From Rheinheimera sp. (GTDB lineage Bacteria; Pseudomonadota; Gammaproteobacteria; Enterobacterales; Alteromonadaceae), in contig DMYW01000055.1 in assembly GCA_003482455.1 (NCBI GenBank), positions 1 to 31,489 on the forward strand: DNA of 31,489 bases, written 5' to 3'. Positions 1 through 7,794 of this stretch are shown piece after piece. Position numbers and translations under genes: made by a program. Within the stretch, counting starts at the first letter, position 1. Each line of letters starts with the position of its first letter. Under the pieces are notes generated by a model that was not told the DNA's origin, made no database searches, and saw only the letters and a program-made list of their open reading frames with translations.

Positions 1-222
1 CTTGAAGTGAAGAAAACACTGGACAGCTCACGCATGCAAGATGCGATGTACAAGTTCGAACGTTATGAAGCCAAAATCGACAACTTAGAAGCGCAAGTGG
101 AAGCCTATGACTTAGGCAAAAAAACGCTGCGTGATGAGTTTGCAGAACTTGCGGCGCAAGACAAAATTGACTCAGAACTGGCGGCATTAAAAGCCAAAAT
201 GAACAAAGACACCAACGCCTGA
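1..222 (+). CDS. pspA: PspA, C-terminal part (partial, start outside window)
   Basis: This is the tail of the phage-shock protein PspA, a peripheral inner-membrane protein of the PspA/IM30 (ESCRT-III-like) family. It protects damaged membranes and, in enterobacteria, holds the activator PspF inactive. The reading frame is open from base 1, so the gene begins upstream. The visible 73 or so residues are charged and heptad-rich, as in the long PspA coiled coil (YKFERYEAKIDNLEAQVEAYDLG), and end in a short Asp/Lys-rich tail. pspB and pspC follow directly on the same strand, which supports the call. The promoter and any pspF gene lie outside the window. A hairpin overlaps the stop codon (see separate entry). 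Confidence 0.85.
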   Translation, partial: LEVKKTLDSSRMQDAMYKFERYEAKIDNLEAQVEAYDLGKKTLRDEFAELAAQDKIDSELAALKAKMNKDTNA

Positions 223-235
223 GTTCAGGCGTTTT
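214..235 (+). terminator. hairpin overlapping the pspA stop, possible attenuator
   Basis: The arms AACGCCTGA (214-222) and TCAGGCGTT (225-233) pair perfectly around a GT centre, followed by only two more T residues. The 5' arm contains the pspA stop codon. The T-run is short, so this is at best a weak terminator. It may instead set the ratio of pspA to pspBC by partial termination or by protecting the pspA 3' end. The pspB Shine-Dalgarno AAGGAG begins just after it. Confidence 0.45.
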
Positions 236-251
236 CAAGGAGTAATGAATC

Positions 252-488
252 ATGCCAGTAACTGAAGCGTTTTCTATCCCGATTATCATGTTCATGATTT
301 TTGTGGCACCGCTGTGGGTGATCATGCATTACCGCAGCAAGCGCAAAATGTCGGAAGGATTGTCGGATAGTGAAATTGCCCAACTGAACGATTTGTCAGC
401 GCGGGCGGAGCGGATGGCAGACCGGATTAAAACTCTGGAAGCTATTTTAGATGCGGAGTCACCAAACTGGAGACGCAAACATGACTAG
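252..488 (+). CDS. pspB: Phage shock protein B (PspB)
   Basis: PspB is a small inner-membrane protein that works with PspC to sense envelope stress and recruit PspA. The 78-residue product is the usual family size. It has an N-terminal membrane segment at about residues 7-26 (SIPIIMFMIFVAPLWVIMHY), then a basic patch (RSKRK) and a cytoplasmic heptad-rich helix with Leu/Ala spacing (LNDLSARAERMADRIKTLEAIL), the PspB leucine-zipper-like part. A strong ribosome site AAGGAG lies at 237-242, nine bases before the ATG. The end overlaps the pspC start by 8 bases, so the two are translationally coupled. Confidence 0.93.
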   Translation: MPVTEAFSIPIIMFMIFVAPLWVIMHYRSKRKMSEGLSDSEIAQLNDLSARAERMADRIKTLEAILDAESPNWRRKHD

Positions 489-924
489 AGTCAAACGCGA
501 GTTATTGCGCGATGATCGCAACGGCAAAGTTGCCGGGATCTGCGCCGGCCTTGCTGATTATTTTGGCTGGGAGCTGTGGTTGATCCGCATCGTGCTAGTA
601 GCCTCTGTGCTGATGGGGTTCGGTGGTTTCTTAGTCGTGCTGTACATCGCGGGTTGGTTCGTTCTGGAGAAAAAGTCGGTCGCGGAACGCCGTACGGGCA
701 ATGCCGCGTCAGCGGGCTTCTCAACTGAGCAATATCAAACATCGGCGGTGGTCGATCGCCCAGTAGAGTTGAAAACTCGCGTTTGGCAACGCGGTGAATC
801 TCCACGCCAAGCACTGTTGCATTTGAATCAACAGTTTGAGCATATCGAACAGCGTATCCGCAGTATCGAAACGTATGTGACGTCCAACAAATACCAGTTG
901 GATCGTGAAATCAGTCGGCTGTAA
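481..924 (+). CDS. pspC: Phage shock protein C (PspC)
   Basis: PspC is the inner-membrane partner of PspB in the phage-shock response. The N-terminal PspC domain (about residues 10-65) contains the family motif around AGICAGLADYFGW, followed by membrane-spanning sequence (about residues 34-60, IRIVLVASVLMGFGGFLVVL). The C-terminal half is a cytoplasmic helical region with hydrophobic heptads ending LDREISRL. I chose the ATG at 481 because GGAG lies at 469-472 at normal spacing. The in-frame upstream start at 451 would add ten residues unlike the family N terminus. The product is 147 residues, a normal length. It overlaps pspB and precedes ycjX by 23 bases. Confidence 0.93.
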   Translation: MTRVKRELLRDDRNGKVAGICAGLADYFGWELWLIRIVLVASVLMGFGGFLVVLYIAGWFVLEKKSVAERRTGNAASAGFSTEQYQTSAVVDRPVELKTRVWQRGESPRQALLHLNQQFEHIEQRIRSIETYVTSNKYQLDREISRL

Positions 925-947
925 GGCCAAGGCCTGGAGCCGACTTG

Positions 948-2312
948 ATGGATTGGTTATCAACCGTTCGTAATGCCGGCCGCGAGGCCGGTCAGCGAGT
1001 GCTAAAGAAACACCTAAGGCTTGGCGTGACTGGATTAAGTGGCGCCGGCAAAACCGCATTAATCACCAGTCTTGTTCACCAACTCACGCGGCCAGACAGT
1101 GCAAAGCAACTAAGTTTATGGCCGGTTGCTCGACACGAGCGTTTGTTAGGCGCGCAAATTCTCCCCGCGCAAGATGCCACCAAGCCGCGTTTTCCGTTTG
1201 AACAAAATTTACAGCAAATCCTTGCCGGGCAGTGGCCCGAATCAACGACCGGTTATAGTCAATTATCTTTGCTGGTGCGCGTGCAGCAAGCGCATTCGTG
1301 GCTTGAGCACTTTGCGCCTTTTCAAGAATTGCAGATTGATTTGATTGATTATCCTGGCGAGTGGCTGCTTGATTTGCCGATGCTGCAATTAAGTTTTGCT
1401 CAGTGGTCTGCACAAAGTTGGCAACGCTTCGCACAGCCCCCTTATCAAGCACTCTCCGACGTCTTTGTTGGCGAATTGCAGCAAATCTGCCAGCAAGGTT
1501 TATCCGAGTTAACCTTAGCGCAAGCGGTACAGCGGTATACCGAATTCTTACAGCAATTACGGCAAGCGCATTCGCTGATATTGCAACCCGGTCGTTTATT
1601 GCAACCCGGTCATCTGCAAGGGACGCCTCTGCTGAATTTGTTGCCACTTCCGCCTTGGTTTGGCGAGCAATTTCCCCAATGGCAGGCGCGACTGACAGAG
1701 CAATTTGCGCTGTACCAACAACAGGTTATTCAGCCGTTTTACCGTGAACATTTTGCCAAACTAGACAGGCAAATTGTGCTCGTTGATGCATTGTCGGTAC
1801 TCAATCATGGCTATCAAAGCTTGCTGGAGTTGCAGCAAGCATTGCTATGCATTCAGCAGCATTTTCATTACGGTCCGCAAGGATTTTGGCAGCGCTTGTT
1901 TGCTCCTCGCATCGACAAAGTCGCACTCGTTGCATCTAAAGCGGACCAGTTGACGCCCGAACAGCATCGGAATTTAAGTTTGTTTTTGCAGCAATTGCTG
2001 CAACAAAGTCAGGCGCAACAAAAGTTCGCCGGTTGCGAGTCCTTGGTGTTGGTTGCGGCAAGTGTGATATGCAGTGTGCAAGGACAAGTTCAAACAGGCG
2101 GGGGTGTCATGCCTTGTCTGCAAGGAAAAAGCAAAGCGACCGGTGGAATGCTGACGTTGTTTCCTGGCGAAGTGCCGATTTCAATGCCCTCTGCGGCGGT
2201 GTTTGCGCATCATCAGTTTAATTTTCCTGAATTATTGCCGCTTGGCCAGCAGTGTGATGCGATGCGATTTGATCAGCTGCTGCAGTTTTTGATTGGAGAT
2301 CGATTTACATGA
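948..2312 (+). CDS. ycjX: YcjX-like P-loop NTPase (DUF463)
   Basis: YcjX belongs to a stress-regulated family of GTPase-like P-loop proteins that is almost always linked to psp genes; its exact role is unknown. The product is about 454 residues, the usual length. A Walker A motif GLSGAGKT is at residues 29-36. A family-specific DYPGEWLLDLP segment near residue 135 occupies the Walker B/switch region, and a late VALVASKADQL is NKxD-like. The middle is rich in Gln. I take the ATG at 948, 8 bases after GGAG (936-939); a TTG directly before it would add one residue. The stop overlaps ycjF as ATGA, so the two are coupled. Confidence 0.9.
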   Translation: MDWLSTVRNAGREAGQRVLKKHLRLGVTGLSGAGKTALITSLVHQLTRPDSAKQLSLWPVARHERLLGAQILPAQDATKPRFPFEQNLQQILAGQWPESTTGYSQLSLLVRVQQAHSWLEHFAPFQELQIDLIDYPGEWLLDLPMLQLSFAQWSAQSWQRFAQPPYQALSDVFVGELQQICQQGLSELTLAQAVQRYTEFLQQLRQAHSLILQPGRLLQPGHLQGTPLLNLLPLPPWFGEQFPQWQARLTEQFALYQQQVIQPFYREHFAKLDRQIVLVDALSVLNHGYQSLLELQQALLCIQQHFHYGPQGFWQRLFAPRIDKVALVASKADQLTPEQHRNLSLFLQQLLQQSQAQQKFAGCESLVLVAASVICSVQGQVQTGGGVMPCLQGKSKATGGMLTLFPGEVPISMPSAAVFAHHQFNFPELLPLGQQCDAMRFDQLLQFLIGDRFT

Positions 2313-3316
2313 CCGAATTCAAATCAAGCCAACGTTTTGCGCATGATCAGTTTCAAACCGAGCGACAACCACTTACAGACACCCCGTTAACAGCAGAGTT
2401 GCAGGTGAGCCAAGCATACGACGAGGCGAAGTTTCTGCCAGTGGCACAGCATGAGGAGCCACAGCTTCCGCTGTCAATTGCCGCCGCTAAACCTTGGTCG
2501 CGCGGCTTTAAAGCATTCGCCGGATTGACCGCCACCTACGCGCTGGTCGAATGGGGAATCTGGCTGTGGCACAGCGTGCAACAACATTGGCTCATAGGTG
2601 GGCTTGCTGTCAGTATCAGTGTGCTCGCCGCAGGATTGCTGGGGCGCTTTTGCTGGCGCTTGCGGGGCAATCGACAACAATTGCAGCGCCGCGCCTTTCT
2701 ACGTGAACGTTGGCAAGGCTGTGATAGTCGCGCCGTCGCGGAGGATATAACGCACCAGACGGCGATGCAGTTACAGCAATCACAGCATTGGATGCAGCAA
2801 AAAACCGCCTGTCCAGAACATTACAATGGGCCTGAGGTGTTGGCTTGGTTTGATGCTCAGCTGCTGGAGCCGATTGACCAGCAAGTTACAGCGCTGAGCC
2901 GACAAGCTGCGCTGCAAACCGGCGTCGCTGTGGCGCTAAGCCCGTTTGCACTGGCCGATATGCTGATAGTCGCATGGCGTGGCCAAACGTTGATTTCACA
3001 AATAGCGCAAGCTTATGGCGCAGAGCCTGATGCATGGTTGCGTTGGTCTCTGTTAAAGCAACATGTGCAAAACGTGGTGCTTGCCGGCAGTGCCGAAATG
3101 CTGACCGATGTGGCCAGTGATTTTTTCAGCGCAGAACTTGCGGGTAAAGTATCGGTGCGTGCCGGTCAAGGTGTACTGGCGGGCGCTTTGATGTTGCGCC
3201 TAGCGCAGTCAGCTTGCTCTCAGTTTCGGCCTGCGCCGCTAGGTCTTGCTAACAACTTCAACTCACGGCAAGTCTTAACGGAACTGCTGCAACGTTTGCG
3301 CGCACCTGCAAACTAA
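2309..3316 (+). CDS. ycjF: YcjF-like inner-membrane protein (DUF697/TIGR01620)
   Basis: YcjF is the membrane partner usually found beside YcjX in psp regulons; its function is unknown. The 335-residue product has a polar N terminus of about 65 residues and two membrane segments at about residues 68-90 (FAGLTATYALVEWGIWLW) and 95-115 (LIGGLAVSISVLAAGLLG). The C-terminal DUF697-type helical domain contains ALSPFALADMLIVAWRG. It starts inside the ycjX stop codon (ATGA). No later psp gene such as pspD or pspE follows, so this is probably the last gene of the operon. Confidence 0.88.
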   Translation: MTEFKSSQRFAHDQFQTERQPLTDTPLTAELQVSQAYDEAKFLPVAQHEEPQLPLSIAAAKPWSRGFKAFAGLTATYALVEWGIWLWHSVQQHWLIGGLAVSISVLAAGLLGRFCWRLRGNRQQLQRRAFLRERWQGCDSRAVAEDITHQTAMQLQQSQHWMQQKTACPEHYNGPEVLAWFDAQLLEPIDQQVTALSRQAALQTGVAVALSPFALADMLIVAWRGQTLISQIAQAYGAEPDAWLRWSLLKQHVQNVVLAGSAEMLTDVASDFFSAELAGKVSVRAGQGVLAGALMLRLAQSACSQFRPAPLGLANNFNSRQVLTELLQRLRAPAN

Positions 3317-3334
3317 AATTTACAAAATGCACTG

Positions 3335-3371
3335 CTCCAGCCTGAATGACAGATTGCTAGTTCAGGCGGAG
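3335..3371. repeat. stem-loop between ycjF and megL
   Basis: The arms CTCC-a-GCCTGAA (3335-3346) and TTCAGGCGGAG (3361-3371) pair over 11 base pairs with one bulged A, around a 14-base loop. No T-run follows on either strand, so a classic intrinsic terminator is not supported. It could protect the psp mRNA 3' end or be a regulatory site for the downstream lyase gene. Confidence 0.5.
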
Positions 3372-3451
3372 AGATGTCTGTATGCCTTGTTCTGTTTATA
3401 ACTAATTTGTTGTGATTAGAAAAAAATCATCTTACAAACAGGCATTACCCT

Positions 3452-4708
3452 ATGAGCAGTAACCCAATCGACAGCGCGTGCGCCCGCATGCCAAGCAGCC
3501 AAGCGACACCAGATCACAGTGCAATGCACGCCGAAACCTTATGTGTACACGCCGGAAAAGTTCGCGATGCCCAATATGGTGCACTCGCCACGCCTTTGTA
3601 CCAAACCTCAACCTTTGTGTTTGAAAACGCTGAACAAGGCGCCGCCCGTTTCGCAGGCGAAGAAGCTGGGTTCATTTACACACGGCTGGGCAACCCAACC
3701 ACGCGCGAGCTTGAATTAAAAGTCGCGGCGCTGGAAGGGATGGAAGATGCGGCGGCGACGGCAACCGGCATGGGCGCTGTGTCTGCGGCGACCATGGCGT
3801 TTTTGCAGCAGGGCGACCACATGGTGTGCAGCAAGGCTGTCTATGGCTGCAGCTTTGCCTTGTTTCATCACATGTTCGCGCGTTATGGCATTGAAGTAAC
3901 TTTTGTGGATATGACTGACCATGCGGCGGTTCGCGCAGCCATTCAGCCCAACACTAAAATGCTGTTTGCGGAGACGCCGATCAATCCGAATCTAGTGGTG
4001 CTCGACTTAGCGTTTTTAGGTGCTTTGTGCCAAGAACATGGTATCAAATCGGTGATCGACAATACCTTCTTAACCCCGCTGTTGCAGCGTCCAAAAGACT
4101 TCGGGGTCGATATCGTCATCCACAGTGCTACCAAGTATTTAAACGGTCACGGTGACGTCGTTGCGGGCATCATCTGCTCGGATGCAGAAACCATTAAAAC
4201 CATCAAATTAACCACGCTGAAAGACATGGGCGCAACGATAAGCCCGCATGATGCTTGGCTGATTATCCGCGGCTTAAAAACCTTGTCAGTGCGGATGGAA
4301 CGTCACTGCAGCAATGCGCAAAAAGTGGCTGAATTCTTAAACCAGCATCCGGCGATCGCAACCGTGTATTACCCGGGCTTACCCAATCATGCGGGTTATA
4401 AATTCATTGGTAAGCAGATGAAAGCGGCCGGTGGCGTGTTGGCGTTTGAACTGAAAGGTACCTTGGACGACGGACGTTATTTTATCAATCAATGTCAGCT
4501 GTTAAGCCTTGCGGTGTCGCTTGGTGATGCGGAATCGCTGATCCAGCACCCCGCGTCCATGACGCACAGTCCCTACAGTCCGGAAGAGCGTCGTGCAGCG
4601 GGGATCAGTGATGGCCTGATCCGAATTTCCGTGGGGTTAGAGCATGTCGATGACATCATTGCAGACCTGCAGCAAGCCTTGGTAAAGATGCAGTTACAGC
4701 AAAAATAG
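3452..4708 (+). CDS. megL: Methionine gamma-lyase (PLP, Cys/Met metabolism family)
   Basis: The enzyme breaks L-methionine into methanethiol, 2-oxobutyrate and ammonia using pyridoxal phosphate, in the cytoplasm. The 418-residue product carries the Cys/Met-metabolism PLP signature. The Schiff-base lysine is K228 in HSATKYLNGHGD, and D203 (VIDNTF) pairs with the PLP ring nitrogen. The substrate-site motif Y131-G132-C133 (AVYGCSFALFHH) is the feature that separates methionine gamma-lyases from cystathionine gamma-synthases and beta-lyases. The N terminus is about 25 residues longer than the conserved core, which begins near HAETLCVHAG, and the ribosome site is weak. A later start at M13 or M25 is therefore possible. 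It has its own leader region and is followed by the phenylalanine operon. Confidence 0.87.
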   Translation: MSSNPIDSACARMPSSQATPDHSAMHAETLCVHAGKVRDAQYGALATPLYQTSTFVFENAEQGAARFAGEEAGFIYTRLGNPTTRELELKVAALEGMEDAAATATGMGAVSAATMAFLQQGDHMVCSKAVYGCSFALFHHMFARYGIEVTFVDMTDHAAVRAAIQPNTKMLFAETPINPNLVVLDLAFLGALCQEHGIKSVIDNTFLTPLLQRPKDFGVDIVIHSATKYLNGHGDVVAGIICSDAETIKTIKLTTLKDMGATISPHDAWLIIRGLKTLSVRMERHCSNAQKVAEFLNQHPAIATVYYPGLPNHAGYKFIGKQMKAAGGVLAFELKGTLDDGRYFINQCQLLSLAVSLGDAESLIQHPASMTHSPYSPEERRAAGISDGLIRISVGLEHVDDIIADLQQALVKMQLQQK

Positions 4709-4749
4709 CTGTTTAAATTCAAGGTGATAGCGTGATGCCTTGGGTTTGG

Positions 4750-4767
4750 TGTAATCAAAGTTTTACA
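4750..4767. promoter_or_regulatory. TyrR/PhhR box upstream of phhA
   Basis: The 18-base sequence TGTAATCAAAGTTTTACA matches the TyrR-box consensus TGTAAA-N6-TTTACA with one mismatch, and keeps the key G at position 2 and C at position 17. It lies 118 bases upstream of phhA. A possible -10 TAAAAT (4780-4785) follows with no good -35 of its own, as expected for an activator-dependent promoter. The matching regulator is coded about 1.4 kb downstream. Confidence 0.7.
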
Positions 4768-4784
4768 GCTGAAAACCAATAAAA

Positions 4785-4809
4785 TTGGCCTGTTGAGTTA
4801 ACAGGCCAA
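4785..4809. repeat. perfect 10-bp inverted repeat in the megL-phhA gap
   Basis: The arms TTGGCCTGTT (4785-4794) and AACAGGCCAA (4800-4809) are perfect complements around the loop GAGTT. On the + strand no T-run follows. On the - strand the stem is followed by TTTTATT, so it would be a good terminator only for leftward transcripts. It may stop megL read-through weakly or act as an operator near the phhA promoter. Confidence 0.55.
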
Positions 4810-4885
4810 GTTCAAATCGTTAGCATGCGCCCATCTGCCCAAAAGCAAAAACTATCAGGGCAAGCCAAATTCACAGGAATTTTAG

Positions 4886-5677
4886 ATGACAACCTACGTA
4901 TCCAAACAATCGGATGCCAATGGCTTTATTCATTGGACTGACGATGAGAACCAAATTTGGTCTGAGTTGATGCAACGCCAACTGGCATGCATTCAAGGCA
5001 AAGCCTGTAACGAATACCATGATGGCCTTAAAAAGCTGAATTTACCCACAGATCGCATCCCGCAATTGGCTGAACTGAACAAAGTTCTGCTAGAAACCAC
5101 CGGCTGGCAAGTGGCTGAAGTACCGGCCTTGATTAACTTCGACAAGTTTTTCCAGTTGCTGGCGGATAAAAAATTCCCTGTGGCGACTTTTATCAGAAGC
5201 CGCGAGGAATTTGATTACCTGCAAGAGCCAGATGTCTTTCACGAAATTTTTGGCCACTGCGCTATGTTGACCAACCCTGATTTTGCTGCATTTACTCATG
5301 CGTATGGCAAACTGGGTTTGACGGCCAGCAAAGAAGACCGCGTGTATTTAGCTCGCCTGTACTGGTTCACGGTGGAGTTTGGTCTGCTGGATACGCCGGA
5401 AGGCCTGCGCATTTATGGTGGCGGTATTTTGTCATCGCCAGGCGAGACGCAATATGCGATGCACTCCGACGTGCCAGAGCGTAAAGTTCTCGATGTGGTT
5501 GATGTGCTGCGCACGCCGTATCGTATTGATATCATGCAGCCAATTTACTTCCGCATTCAAAGCATTCGTCAGCTGTTTGACATTGCGCAAATGGATTTAA
5601 TGGCGTTGGTGCAACAAGCAAAAGCCCTTGGCTTACATGCACCTAAGTTTCCGCCAAAACAGAAAAAAGCATCGTAA
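4886..5677 (+). CDS. phhA: Phenylalanine 4-hydroxylase
   Basis: PhhA hydroxylates L-phenylalanine to L-tyrosine with tetrahydrobiopterin/tetrahydromonapterin, O2 and non-haem iron. The 263-residue protein is the usual single-domain bacterial form, without the regulatory ACT domain of animal enzymes. The iron ligands of the 2-His-1-Glu triad are visible as H119 and H124 in DVFHEIFGHCAML and E164 in YWFTVEFGLL. AGGA at 4875-4878 is the ribosome site. phhB follows after 15 bases and recycles the pterin cofactor. A TyrR-type box upstream suggests induction by aromatic amino acids through the regulator at 6203. Confidence 0.96.
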   Translation: MTTYVSKQSDANGFIHWTDDENQIWSELMQRQLACIQGKACNEYHDGLKKLNLPTDRIPQLAELNKVLLETTGWQVAEVPALINFDKFFQLLADKKFPVATFIRSREEFDYLQEPDVFHEIFGHCAMLTNPDFAAFTHAYGKLGLTASKEDRVYLARLYWFTVEFGLLDTPEGLRIYGGGILSSPGETQYAMHSDVPERKVLDVVDVLRTPYRIDIMQPIYFRIQSIRQLFDIAQMDLMALVQQAKALGLHAPKFPPKQKKAS

Positions 5678-5692
5678 ATCACAGGAAAAATC

Positions 5693-6031
5693 ATGTCTGA
5701 GTTAACCGCCTTAAAATGTGAAGCGTGTCGTGCTGATGCACCACGTGTGTCTGACGACGAATTGCCAGAGCTGATGCGCATGATCCCAGATTGGACGCCG
5801 GTCGTTCGGGATGGCATTTTGCAACTCGAGCGCGAGTTCAAATTCAAGAATTTCAAATTAGCTTGGGCCTTTCATCAGAAAGTCGCCGAAATGGCTGAAG
5901 TAGAAGGCCATCACCCAGCGTTATTGTTAGAGTGGGGCAAATTGACCGTGACTTGGTGGTCGCATTCAATCAAAGGCCTGCATAAAAACGACTTTATCTG
6001 CGCTGCGAAAACAGATGCACTACTTGGCTAA
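5693..6031 (+). CDS. phhB: Pterin-4a-carbinolamine dehydratase
   Basis: PhhB dehydrates the 4a-hydroxypterin made by phenylalanine hydroxylase so that the cofactor can be reduced again. The 112-residue length is typical of the DCoH/PCD family. The signature is clear in VEGHHPALLLEWGKLTVTWWSH, with the active-site His pair, followed by the conserved Lys-Asn-Asp near KGLHKNDFICA. It has its own AGGA ribosome site and sits directly after phhA. A strong terminator follows, so phhAB is a two-gene operon. Confidence 0.95.
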   Translation: MSELTALKCEACRADAPRVSDDELPELMRMIPDWTPVVRDGILQLEREFKFKNFKLAWAFHQKVAEMAEVEGHHPALLLEWGKLTVTWWSHSIKGLHKNDFICAAKTDALLG

Positions 6032-6053
6032 GCTAAGTGCTTGATCGAAAAAG

Positions 6054-6076
6054 AAGCTGCCTCGGCAGCTTTTTTT
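6054..6076 (+). terminator. intrinsic terminator after phhB
   Basis: The stem AAGCTGCC (6054-6061) pairs with GGCAGCTT (6064-6071), followed by a continuous run of T to 6076. It is 23 bases past the phhB stop and ends the phhAB transcript. Confidence 0.85.
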
Positions 6077-6113
6077 ATGCTTTTTAGCCTAACGTGGATG
6101 ACAAATCGGGATT

Positions 6114-6131
6114 TGTTCATAATAGTTTACA
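6114..6131. promoter_or_regulatory. weak TyrR/PhhR box upstream of the regulator gene
   Basis: TGTTCATAATAGTTTACA has a full right half (TTTACA) and a degenerate left half (TGTTCA), but keeps the correct 18-base length and the G2/C17 pair of the TyrR consensus. It is 71 bases before the regulator start, which suggests autoregulation. A TATGAT at 6163-6168 could be the -10 element. Confidence 0.5.
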
Positions 6132-6202
6132 AAAGTGCTGGGCGAATGCGCAGTGCTTGCCGTATGATGGCGCCAACCCCCGTTTGATAGGACCCCGTTA
6201 CG

Positions 6203-7765
6203 ATGCGTCTTGAAATTCATTGCCAGGACAGGTTGGGTATCGCTCAAGAAGTCCTGAATATCCTTGTCAGTTACCGGATTGACTTACGCGGTATTGAAGT
6301 TGATCCCAGTTTAGGCCGCATGTTTGTGGCATTCCCCAGTGTCGATTTTGAACGTTTTCAAGAGCTTATGGCGAAAATCCGCCGCATCCCCGGCGTGGAT
6401 GATGTCAAAACGACGGCTTTTATGCCGTCCGAGCGCGAACACAACGAACTGACAACCTTGTTAAGCACCCTGCCTGATGGCGTGATAGCCATTGATACCA
6501 AAGGCGTCGTGACGGTGGTCAATGAAGCAGCGCTTGAAGCCATGGCGCTAACGCGTACTGACGTGGCGGGGCAGCCACTTTCACCGATTGTGAAGGGGTT
6601 CAACTTTACGCGCTGGCTGGAAGGCGACGATGTGCTGGCGCAAACCCGTAAAATCGAGATCCACGGCAAACGATTTATCGCTGACATTTTGCCGGTGAAT
6701 GTGCCTGCCGATGGCGGCCGTGAAATTTTGGCCGGTGCGGTCATTAACTTGAAATCGGAAAGCCGACTTGGCGAGCAAATGGTCGCTTTTAAAAAGGGTG
6801 ACAGTGAAAGCTTCAATAGCATGCAGGCGAACTCGAATTTGATGCGCCGAGTGATCCGCGAAGCGAAAAAGATGGCACAGTTGGACGCGCCGATTTTGAT
6901 CACTGGCGAAACCGGCACCGGCAAGGAGTTATTAGCACGTGCTTGTCATGGCGCAAGTAGCCGCACCGGCAAACCATTTTTGGCGGTCAACTGTGCGGCA
7001 CTGCCAGATAACGTCGCCGAGTCTGAGTTATTCGGCTATGGCCCGAATGCGTTTCCAGGCACAGTAGAAGGTAAAAAAGGCATTTTTGAGCAAGCCAACA
7101 AAGGTACTGTGTTTTTAGATGAAATTGGTGAGATGTCACGTGACATTCAAACCAAGCTGCTACGGTTTTTACAAGATGGCAGTTTCCGTCGTGTCGCCGA
7201 CGAAAACGAAGTCAAAGTGGATGTACGGGTCATTTGCACCACGCAAAAAGACTTACCCGCCATGGTGCAAGAGGGCCGCTTTCGCGAAGACTTGTATTAT
7301 CGCTTGAACGTTTTGACGTTAGCGTTACCGCCATTGCGAGAGCGCAAACAAGACGTGATCCCACTCGCCGAGTTTTTTATTGCGCGCTTGTCGGCGCGTT
7401 TAGGGCGCAAACCACCAAGATTGACCGAGACCTGTGCGGCGTTTATCCAACAGTATCCATGGCCTGGCAACGTACGGCAGTTAGAAAATGCCTTGTACCG
7501 TGCGGTCACGTTATTGGAAGGCAATGAACTAGACAAAGACCACTTGCAGTTACCAAGCTACACCAATGACTTTGGCTACCTCGAGCAAGACTTTGACGGC
7601 ACCTTAGATGAAGCGGTGAAACGCTTTGAAGCCAGTTTATTGCGCAAGCTATTTCCAGCCTACCCAAGTTCGCGCCAACTAGCGAAAAAACTGGGTTTAA
7701 GCCATACAGCCGTGGCGAATAAACTGCGTGAATACGGTATTAATCGCAAGAGTGTAAAAATTTAA
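6203..7765 (+). CDS. tyrR: TyrR/PhhR-type aromatic amino acid regulator (ACT-PAS-AAA-HTH)
   Basis: This 520-residue protein has the TyrR/PhhR layout. An ACT domain (about 1-72) begins MRLEIHCQDRLGIAQEVL, followed by a PAS domain (about 80-185). An AAA+ domain has Walker A GETGTGKE (235-242) and Walker B VFLDEIGEM (303-311), and a C-terminal Fis-like helix-turn-helix (about 488-512) contains SRQLAKKLGLSHTAVANKLREYG. The GAFTGA loop that contacts sigma54 is decayed to NAFPGT (282-287). The protein therefore probably acts at sigma70 promoters, like TyrR and Pseudomonas PhhR. It should sense phenylalanine/tyrosine and control phhAB, hppD-hmgA and itself through the boxes seen here. The adjacent catabolic genes make the name phhR equally suitable. 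Confidence 0.92.
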   Translation: MRLEIHCQDRLGIAQEVLNILVSYRIDLRGIEVDPSLGRMFVAFPSVDFERFQELMAKIRRIPGVDDVKTTAFMPSEREHNELTTLLSTLPDGVIAIDTKGVVTVVNEAALEAMALTRTDVAGQPLSPIVKGFNFTRWLEGDDVLAQTRKIEIHGKRFIADILPVNVPADGGREILAGAVINLKSESRLGEQMVAFKKGDSESFNSMQANSNLMRRVIREAKKMAQLDAPILITGETGTGKELLARACHGASSRTGKPFLAVNCAALPDNVAESELFGYGPNAFPGTVEGKKGIFEQANKGTVFLDEIGEMSRDIQTKLLRFLQDGSFRRVADENEVKVDVRVICTTQKDLPAMVQEGRFREDLYYRLNVLTLALPPLRERKQDVIPLAEFFIARLSARLGRKPPRLTETCAAFIQQYPWPGNVRQLENALYRAVTLLEGNELDKDHLQLPSYTNDFGYLEQDFDGTLDEAVKRFEASLLRKLFPAYPSSRQLAKKLGLSHTAVANKLREYGINRKSVKI

Positions 7766-7794
7766 ATACGCTTTGTGCCTGTATCGTTACATTC

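Noticed and set aside
1084..1647. 187-codon open frame antisense to ycjX
   Set aside because: It lies wholly inside ycjX, which has clear family motifs. The low-complexity Ala/Asn-rich translation has no domain and no ribosome site.
3335..3371. intrinsic terminator of the psp operon
   Set aside because: The stem is good but has a long loop, a bulge and no T-run on either strand, so it is listed only as a stem-loop.
6358..6924. 188-codon open frame antisense to the TyrR-like gene
   Set aside because: It is a shadow of the ACT/PAS/AAA coding region; the translation is Ser/Ile-rich without recognisable features.
6203..7765. sigma54-dependent activator
   Set aside because: The domain layout is similar, but the GAFTGA loop is replaced by NAFPGT and no -24/-12 promoter (GG-N10-GC) was evident before phhA or hppD.
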